Positions 23,114 to 28,078 of a stretch of DNA of 28,078 bases are shown in pieces. How positions within the stretch are numbered: position 1 is the first letter of the stretch; each line of letters opens with the position of its first letter. The notes under the pieces were generated by a model, which did no database searches, was not told the origin of the DNA, and saw only the letters and a list, made by a program, of their open reading frames with translations. The position numbers and the translations under genes are program-made. Origin of the DNA: JBFMFE01 sp040752295 (lineage in GTDB: Bacteria > UBP15 > UBA6099 > JBFMBQ01); contig JBFMFE010000163.1 of assembly GCA_040752295.1 (NCBI GenBank), positions 1 through 28,078 on the forward strand, read 5' to 3'.

Positions 23114-25031
23114 TTACTCTCGCGCAGTCTTCCATTCCGAGCTTTCTGAGGCGCCGCCTTGTGGGAACGCCGCGCTTATCCCAGCCCCTTATCCGGTAGT
23201 ACTTCTTCAGCATTTCATCGAGGCGCACCCTCGTCCGCGTGTCGCCGGGAATCTGAAGCTCGTGCGTGAGGCGGCGCGGCAGCGCGTCCGATTCGCGCGC
23301 GATTCCCTCCCTCACGTTGAAAAGGCGTCCCATGTTGAAACTTCGCTCGCCCACAGCCATGAAATCGCCGATTCCCACGTTCATGCCCGTCAGGTTCGAC
23401 ACCGCGAGCGTGTGAGGCAGCATCCCCGCCGCGTGGAACGACAGCAGTGAGTAGGGCAGGGCGCCGGCGTGGTCGAGCAGATGATGAGACGAGCCGAGGG
23501 AGGCGGAAATCAGCTTCGCGAGGGTTCCATAGGGCTTGATCCCGTGCGCGGCAGCCGGAATTGAGGCGTATGACGTAAAGAGGCAGCAGCCCGACGCGCT
23601 GATGGCGTCCAGAATGTTCTGCTGCATCACGGCGAGCGCCGGTTTCGGGGCGGTCGCGTAGGGGTCAACGTTGATCGGACCGATGCGTTCGAGGAAGACG
23701 AGGTACCCGGAATCGAGGTGGCACGCGCCGCGGTTCGCCGTTGCGTACCCGATGCCCATGCCGACGGAGCCTCTCGGCTCGTAAGCCGCCATTTCGAGAC
23801 CCTTCACGTGTATGGCGAAGTCCTCCCCGCCGTATCTTTCCGACAGTCTGCGGACGCCGTCGGCGATCTCGCCGCCGATGCCCCTGCGGTGCGCAACGTC
23901 GTCTAAAAGCCGCGCCATCCCGTCTGTCTTTCCGAACTCAAGCCCGTTCTTCCACAGTCCCTTCGAGTTAAGCTCCATCGCAAAGGCGATGGTCGCGCCC
24001 GCCGAGATGGTGTCGAATCCCATAAGGTCCATCACGCGGTTCCACTCGCAGATCGCCGCAAGGTCGCGGTTGCCTATGTTTGAGCCGAACATTCCGATGG
24101 TTTCGAACTCCGGTCCCTTGACGAGTTTCCCGCCGAGTTCGACGCCGCGCCCGCACCTGATGGGGCAGGATGCGCACCCGATGTTTTTGACGAGGTGTTT
24201 TTCGGCGAGGGCTTCGCCGCTGATTTCCTCTGCGTGCTCGAACGTGCCGGACGAGAAGTTCCGCGTCGGCAGAGTGTGGCAGACGCTTACGCGGTTGAGG
24301 AAGCCCGCCGTTCCGAACCTGGGCAGCGAGCCGCCGGTGGTGGGGTGTTCCTTCAGGATTTTCACCCATTTCTTCACGGTTTTGCGGAACTCGTCCGGCC
24401 TGGCGACGGGGATTTTCCCCGTCCCCTTCGCCGTGATCGCCTTGAGGTTTTTCGCGCCCATGACCGCACCCGCGCCCGTCCGCCCCGCCGCGCGTTCGCC
24501 CGAGATGATTGACGCGAACAGCACGAGGTTCTCGCCCGCGGGTCCGATCACCGCCTTCCCCCGCCCGTCCCCCAGGCGCGCCTGAGTCTCCTCGGTGTTC
24601 ATCCCCCACAGGTGCGAGGCGTCGGCGATCCTCGCCGTCCCGTCTTCGATCTCGATCAACGATGGCGAGGCGGCTTTTCCGCGTATGATTATCCCGTCGA
24701 ACCCCGCCCGCTTGAGGTGGATGCCGAACCCGCCGCCGCAGTTGGACGTGCACAACGCCCCGGTGAGCGGGCTTTTCGCCGCGACGTTGAACCGGCTCGT
24801 GCACGGCGCGCCGCTTCCCGTGAGGGGACCGGTGTTGATGACGATCACGTTGTCTTCGCCGAGCGGGTCTGCGCCGGGTTCAAGCTCGTCGAAGAGAATC
24901 TTCGCCGCGAGAGCCTTGCCGCCGAGGAATCTTTCCCTGTCGCGGTCGGTCACGTCATACCTCTCGACCGTCCCGGATGTGAGGTCAACGTCGAGCATTT
25001 CGCCCGTGTATCCGCCGTACCTTGTCGCCAT
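23037..25031 (-). CDS. tungsten-dependent aldehyde:ferredoxin oxidoreductase
   Basis: The product is 664 residues. The N-terminus MATRYGGYTGEMLDVDLTSG and FLGGKALAAKILFDE are typical of the AOR family, as are TGPLTGSGAPCTSRFNVAAKSPLTG and GAKNLKAI. The [4Fe-4S] ligands are C286-x2-C289-x3-C293 (CASCPIRC) plus Cys482 or Cys483 (SASGCCLF). LMGFDTISAG is the conserved stretch near the second pterin site. AOR family enzymes oxidise aldehydes to carboxylates and reduce ferredoxin using W-bis-pterin, in anaerobes or microaerophiles. The gene stands alone; no ferredoxin or pterin gene is adjacent. The last 20 or so residues (EALKEECRMMNIQCRSKTGL) and the stop are encoded by the AT-rich dispersed repeat, so they are not part of the family fold. 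GGAGG lies about 13 nt before the ATG. Confidence 0.95.
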   Translation of the reverse strand: MATRYGGYTGEMLDVDLTSGTVERYDVTDRDRERFLGGKALAAKILFDELEPGADPLGEDNVIVINTGPLTGSGAPCTSRFNVAAKSPLTGALCTSNCGGGFGIHLKRAGFDGIIIRGKAASPSLIEIEDGTARIADASHLWGMNTEETQARLGDGRGKAVIGPAGENLVLFASIISGERAAGRTGAGAVMGAKNLKAITAKGTGKIPVARPDEFRKTVKKWVKILKEHPTTGGSLPRFGTAGFLNRVSVCHTLPTRNFSSGTFEHAEEISGEALAEKHLVKNIGCASCPIRCGRGVELGGKLVKGPEFETIGMFGSNIGNRDLAAICEWNRVMDLMGFDTISAGATIAFAMELNSKGLWKNGLEFGKTDGMARLLDDVAHRRGIGGEIADGVRRLSERYGGEDFAIHVKGLEMAAYEPRGSVGMGIGYATANRGACHLDSGYLVFLERIGPINVDPYATAPKPALAVMQQNILDAISASGCCLFTSYASIPAAAHGIKPYGTLAKLISASLGSSHHLLDHAGALPYSLLSFHAAGMLPHTLAVSNLTGMNVGIGDFMAVGERSFNMGRLFNVREGIARESDALPRRLTHELQIPGDTRTRVRLDEMLKKYYRIRGWDKRGVPTRRRLRKLGMEDCARVTVQPSEALKEECRMMNIQCRSKTGL

Positions 25032-25102
25032 TTTCGCTCACCCCTCCCGTCCGCCCGCCGGGGACGTTTCCGCCGAACGAGCCGGCGCAGCCTGATACGA
25101 CG

Positions 25103-25604
25103 ATTTTGGTAACGTCCCAAAGTCCGGGGGAAAGTTGATGCGTCCTTCTCGCCTTTGCAGCGGGTCTGAAATACGAATCTTACACGGCGTCATAAATAAC
25201 TGCGCATGTTGGCGGTTTGTGTCACAGGAGAAAAGGTCTCCCGGATGCGCATCTATTGGCGACGCTTTGTATAAAATGTAGAATTTTGAATGTAGAATGT
25301 AGAACGAATCTGAAAAAGAAACCTGAAGTATGAAAAAAGGCAATTTCTCGAATCCTTCGCCGGTTTGAATGATTTCTTGAACTGGATGACTCCGGTGAAT
25401 AACCTCGCTGGCTCCATGCTCCGCCGCGGAGCCGGGAATTGGGACAGGCTTCCAGCCTGTCAGTGGGATAGGCTTCCAGCCTGTCAGTGGTACAGGCTTC
25501 CAGCCTGTCATTTTCGTTTTACTTCTAAATTTCAGATTAGACATTGGACATTTTAGATTCTTTTTTTGCGGAATTGCCCCCGGACATTGGGACGTTGCCA
25601 ATAT
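25103..25604. mobile_element. 502-bp segment bounded by 28-nt inverted repeats (MITE-like), no coding capacity
   Basis: The left end 25103-25130 and right end 25577-25604 are inverted copies matching at 25 of 28 positions, sharing CCCCCGGAC, TTGGGACGTT and CCAA. Inside are TTCTACATT-family words (about 25274-25305), a 3 x 24-bp hairpin array (25441-25512) and no gene. No transposase and no clear target duplication were seen. It fills most of the 630-bp spacer between ispE and the AOR gene. It may be a non-autonomous element or two independent insertions of one repeat. Confidence 0.5.
25441..25512. repeat. 3 x 24-bp tandem repeat, each unit a hairpin
   Basis: The units at 25441-25464, 25465-25488 and 25489-25512 each hold (A)CAGGCT-TCC-AGCCTGT, a 6-7 bp stem, followed by CAGTGG or similar. 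In one minus-strand frame they read TGWKPVPL/TGWKPIPL. They differ at only one to three positions per unit, which implies recent duplication. Confidence 0.9.
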
Positions 25605-25665
25605 TTTTTTCCTTTCGCAGCGCGTGTTTCCACGTGAACCGGCGGGGCGGATTCGCCCCCCCGCG

Positions 25666-26556
25666 TCAAAGCGTCCGCGCGGCGAAGACCTCGAAGGGGA
25701 CATGCGCCCGTTTCAGCGCAGCCGCCGCGGCGGACGCCGCCCGCCGGTCGGCATAGACGCCGAAGACCGCCGAGCCTGTGCCCGTCATCGCCGCGCCGGC
25801 GGCGCCGTGCCCGATGAGCAGTTCCTTCGCCGTCTTCACCGAGGGGTGCGACTCCGCGACCATCGCCTCGAAACAATTATGGAGGCGGCGGCACGTTTCC
25901 TCAAGGTCGCCCCTTTTAAGCGCCTCGACCAGCCGCACGCCGTCGGACGCGCGGCACTCGCGGCATGGTCTCCCGTCGAGCGCGTTGTACGCGGCTTCCG
26001 TGGAAACGCCGGCGGCAGGTTTCAGTATGACGAGGCGCAGCGCGCCGCGGATGCGGAACGGAGTCAGGCGCTCGCCCCTTCCCTCGACGAGGCACGGCGA
26101 GCCGGCGAGGAAAAACGGCGCGTCCGACCCCGCCTCGAGCGCCGTTTCCATCAGCTGCGTCTCGTCCAGAGGCTTGCCTAAAAGCGCGTTAAGCCCTTTC
26201 AGAACGGCTGCCGCGTCCGAGCTTCCGCCGCCCAGCCCGGCGCCGACCGGAATCCTCTTCCGCAGCGCGATCTTCACCCCCACGTCCGCCGCCGGCGCCG
26301 CCTTCGAAAGCAGAAGCAGCGCCGCCCTAACGGCGAGGTTGTCACCTTCTCTTACAGTGGGAGCGAAGCCGGATGCGACCAGCCGCGTGCCCGGCTTGCC
26401 GCCCGCGCGGACGGTCACGTCGTCGCTCAGGGAGACGGGTACCATAACCGACGACACGTCGTGGAAGCCGTCCGGTCTCCTGCCGAGCACGGTGAGCGAG
26501 AGGTTGACTTTCGCCGGCGCCCTGAGCCTCGCGGTTCGGGGTTTCACACCGTTCAT
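25666..26556 (-). CDS. ispE: 4-diphosphocytidyl-2-C-methyl-D-erythritol kinase
   Basis: IspE phosphorylates CDP-ME in the MEP (non-mevalonate) isoprenoid pathway. The product is 296 residues of the GHMP kinase superfamily. APAKVNLSL (13-21) carries the catalytic Lys16, and the ATP-binding loop PVGAGLGGGSSDAA is at 103-116. GSDAPFFL carries the catalytic Asp145, and MTGTGSAVFGVY is the third GHMP motif. It stands alone here; ispE often neighbours prs or spoVG elsewhere. No Shine-Dalgarno precedes ATG 26556, and the upstream AT-rich TATAATG overlaps the start. Confidence 0.96.
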   Translation of the reverse strand: MNGVKPRTARLRAPAKVNLSLTVLGRRPDGFHDVSSVMVPVSLSDDVTVRAGGKPGTRLVASGFAPTVREGDNLAVRAALLLLSKAAPAADVGVKIALRKRIPVGAGLGGGSSDAAAVLKGLNALLGKPLDETQLMETALEAGSDAPFFLAGSPCLVEGRGERLTPFRIRGALRLVILKPAAGVSTEAAYNALDGRPCRECRASDGVRLVEALKRGDLEETCRRLHNCFEAMVAESHPSVKTAKELLIGHGAAGAAMTGTGSAVFGVYADRRAASAAAAALKRAHVPFEVFAARTL

Positions 26557-26624
26557 TATATTCGATGCCGGGGGCGGCGGCTTGACGGCGGCGTGAAAAA
26601 CGCGGCAGGGAAACGCGCGCGCGA

Positions 26625-26633
26625 TGGTATAAT
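26625..26633 (+). promoter_or_regulatory. possible extended -10 promoter element (TGGTATAAT)
   Basis: TGG TATAAT on the plus strand, without a convincing -35. If used, the transcript for the PIG-L gene would have a leader of about 207 nt containing the long inverted repeat at 26631-26822. Confidence 0.35.
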
Positions 26634-26822
26634 TGTTTGTAACTGTTTACTGAAATGAAGTTTGGTCTTGAAAGAAATGTAGAATGTAGAATGACCAATG
26701 CAGAATGTAGATGTTCGAATCTTTCCTTCTACATTCTGAGTTCTACATTCTACGTTCGTCATTCTCTTTTTCTTTCTCTTTTTCTCACATCACTTCAGAT
26801 CGGTAAATAGTTACAATTGTTT
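26631..26822. repeat. 190-bp inverted-repeat (MITE-like) element of the TTCTACATT family
   Basis: The outer arms contain GTAACTGTTTAC (26639-26650) and GTAAATAGTTAC (26803-26814), each followed outward by TTGT or ACAA-type bases. The inner arms are 26676-26709 (AATGTAGAATGTAGAATGAC...) and 26723-26764 (...TTCTACATTCTACGTTCGTC), also inverted. The whole could fold into one long stem. It fills the spacer between the divergent ispE and PIG-L genes. No coding frame is credible. Confidence 0.6.
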
Positions 26823-26847
26823 AAATTTATCGAGGGGGGATAACGGA

Positions 26848-27588
26848 ATGAGAGCCTTGAAATTCTGTTTGCTCGCGTGGTTCTGCCTTGCGGCGTGCGC
26901 CGCCGCGCGCGCCGCGGTCGTCGTCATCGCGCCGCATCCGGACGACGGCGAAGCGTCCTGCGGCGGTCTGATCGCCAACGCAGCGGCGGCAGGCGAGAGG
27001 GTCGTCATACTGACAATGACCGGCGGCGAACTGGGCATACCGGGCAGGGGAGCGGCTGAGGCGCGAGCGATCAGGGCGGAAGAGGCGCGCCGCGGCGCGG
27101 AGGCGCTTGGCGCCGAGGCGGCTTTCTTCGGCGCCGTTGACGGAAGTCTCGAAGTGACGGCAGAGACCGTCGAAAAATTGAAAAAGATGCTTACGGACTT
27201 CGATCCCGGCGTCGTTCTCGCACCCTGGCCGCTGGACGTGCATCCCGACCATCAGGCGTCGGGACTGCTCGCATGGCGCGTTTTCCATGACAAAAGTTTT
27301 CGTTTCGAACTGTACTTTTATGAAACGAGCAACATGCCCCACACGAAAACGTTCCAGTTCTTCCCGACACACTATGTGGACGTCACGGACACCATGAAAC
27401 TGAAGCAGAAAGCCCTTTACGAGCACAAATCGCAGCTGCCCCAGGCATGGTTCGACATGTACAGGGTAATCGCCGGGTTCAGAGGGTACGAGGCGGACAC
27501 CGGTTTCGCCGAGGCGTACCTGAGGGCGAGGAATTACTCGTCTCTCGGCGGCCGCGCCCCCGTCGTGCGAAAGACGCTCGGAGATTGA
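26848..27588 (+). CDS. PIG-L/LmbE family deacetylase, secreted or lipoprotein
   Basis: The product is 246 residues. An N-terminal signal sequence ends in LAAC (residues 14-17), which fits a lipobox, or the site AARA for ordinary secretion. The zinc-binding motif PHPDD is at 29-33 (His30, Asp33), and the second motif VHPDHQASG supplies the third ligand His. PIG-L proteins deacetylate N-acetylglucosamine-containing glycolipids, thiols or oligosaccharides. The exported location suggests cell-envelope or external sugar substrates. GAGGGGGG lies about 9 nt before the ATG. It stands alone and its stop lies 8 nt before the CRISPR-like array. Confidence 0.92.
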   Translation: MRALKFCLLAWFCLAACAAARAAVVVIAPHPDDGEASCGGLIANAAAAGERVVILTMTGGELGIPGRGAAEARAIRAEEARRGAEALGAEAAFFGAVDGSLEVTAETVEKLKKMLTDFDPGVVLAPWPLDVHPDHQASGLLAWRVFHDKSFRFELYFYETSNMPHTKTFQFFPTHYVDVTDTMKLKQKALYEHKSQLPQAWFDMYRVIAGFRGYEADTGFAEAYLRARNYSSLGGRAPVVRKTLGD

Positions 27589-27596
27589 AATTCAAC

Positions 27597-28078
27597 GTCC
27601 CCGCCATTCTGGTTTGTGGGGTGCGGTGCGACGGATGCGGGTTTTAGACTACAGGCTTCAGACTACAGGCTACAGGCTACAGGCTACAGACTACAGGCTA
27701 CAGGCTTCGGTTGTGTCCTCCATTCGTGTTTGTGGGGTGCGGTGCGACGCATTCCTCACTCATCACTCATCATTCCTCATTCCTCACTCATCACTCATCA
27801 TTCATCACTCATCATTTCCCGTTCCCGTCATTCGGGTTTGTGTGTGTGCGGTGCGACATCGATTCAAAAGTAACGAAAAACTCGTTGATTCGTGTCCGTC
27901 ATTCGGGTTTGTGGGGGGGCGGTGCGACGAAACGCCGCCTTTATAGTCCCGTTTTGATTGTTGGTGTCCGTCATTCGGGTTTGTGGGGGGGCGGTGCGAC
28001 TCGTGCGGTGTTTCACATCGAAATCCCTGCCATCCAGTGTCCGTCATTCGGGTTTGTGGGGGGGCGGTGCGACGGTCT
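27597..28078. CRISPR. CRISPR array, degenerate at its left end and continuing past the right edge
   Basis: Three identical 37-nt repeats lie at 27892-27928, 27964-28000 and 28037-28073. They begin GTGTCCGTCATTCGGG and end CGGTGCGAC, with a run of seven Gs in between. The unrelated spacers are 35 and 36 nt. A slightly diverged repeat at 27821-27857 is followed by a 34-nt spacer. Two more degenerate 36-nt repeats lie at 27597-27632 and 27713-27748. The first two spacers (80 and 72 nt) are low-complexity: CTACAGG-type and ACTCATCATTC-type microrepeats. Decay at the left suggests that the leader and the cas genes lie to the right. If so, the transcribed repeat would start GTCGCACC, a common CRISPR repeat beginning. 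No cas gene is in the window, so the type is unknown. Confidence 0.75.

Noticed and set aside
25038..25703. 221-codon minus-strand frame between the AOR gene and ispE
   Set aside because: It runs through the 24-bp tandem repeat and the inverted-repeat segment, and it overlaps both neighbouring genes.
27614..28047. Small frames in the right end
   Set aside because: They are translations of CRISPR repeats and microrepeats.
1..28078. Transposase, integrase, prophage, toxin-antitoxin or defence genes
   Set aside because: None was recognised in any frame. The mobile-like structures found here are all non-coding.
1..28078. tRNA, rRNA or known riboswitch
   Set aside because: No cloverleaf with T-loop and CCA context and no conserved riboswitch core was seen by eye. 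The many hairpins are repeats. A covariance search would settle this.

Overview
The window is a GC-rich piece of a bacterial chromosome, almost certainly from an uncultivated lineage assembled from metagenome data. It carries a 100-N scaffold gap, its genes are standard bacterial housekeeping genes, and its intergenic DNA is packed with short repeat families. My impression is a PVC/FCB-type or candidate-phylum bacterium (Planctomycetota, Hydrogenedentota, Omnitrophota and similar). That assignment is weak: no rRNA is present, and I could not run a marker-gene tree.

Left half (about 133-13872, all on the minus strand): a long transcription/translation cluster read from right to left. The order is nusA, infB, a DUF503/YlxP protein, rbfA, a DHH phosphoesterase (NrnA type), truB, ribF, rpsO, pnp, an M16 zinc peptidase, and a TolB-like beta-propeller protein. 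This is the widely conserved nusA-infB operon followed by the rpsO-pnp-M16 block. The rimP gene that usually precedes nusA is absent. A well-formed sigma70-type promoter (TTGAAA-17-TATAAT) lies at 13967-13995, so nusA appears to be the first gene. Repeat DNA interrupts the cluster at 6.4-6.6, 8.7-9.0 and 9.3-10.0 kb.

Middle (about 14.8-21.3 kb): an SCP-2-like lipid-binding protein and a HEAT-repeat protein (+). A secreted FecR-domain protein with a helical-repeat tail (-) converges on them across a 28-nt hairpin. Divergent from the FecR gene is a 1120-residue membrane-anchored DUF4175-like coiled-coil protein (+).

Right (about 21.9-28.1 kb): a secreted alpha/beta hydrolase (+), a tungsten-type aldehyde:ferredoxin oxidoreductase (-), ispE of the MEP isoprenoid pathway (-), a secreted or lipid-anchored PIG-L deacetylase (+), and the start of a CRISPR array (27597 to beyond the end). 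The left repeats of the array are degenerate, and its first two spacers are long and low-complexity.

The most unusual aspect is the non-coding DNA. At least 13 hairpins share the arms CCTGTCTG...CAGGCAGG with different cores, and all keep the same T-versus-G non-complementary position. A second, AT-rich family is built on TTCTACATT/ATTCATCATTC. A third element, with a CCGGAT/ATCCGG stem, occurs three times. Two inverted-repeat (MITE-like) structures and several micro-tandem arrays are also present. In five genes the stop codon, and sometimes the last residues, lie inside one of these repeats. No transposase, integrase, tRNA or rRNA gene was found.
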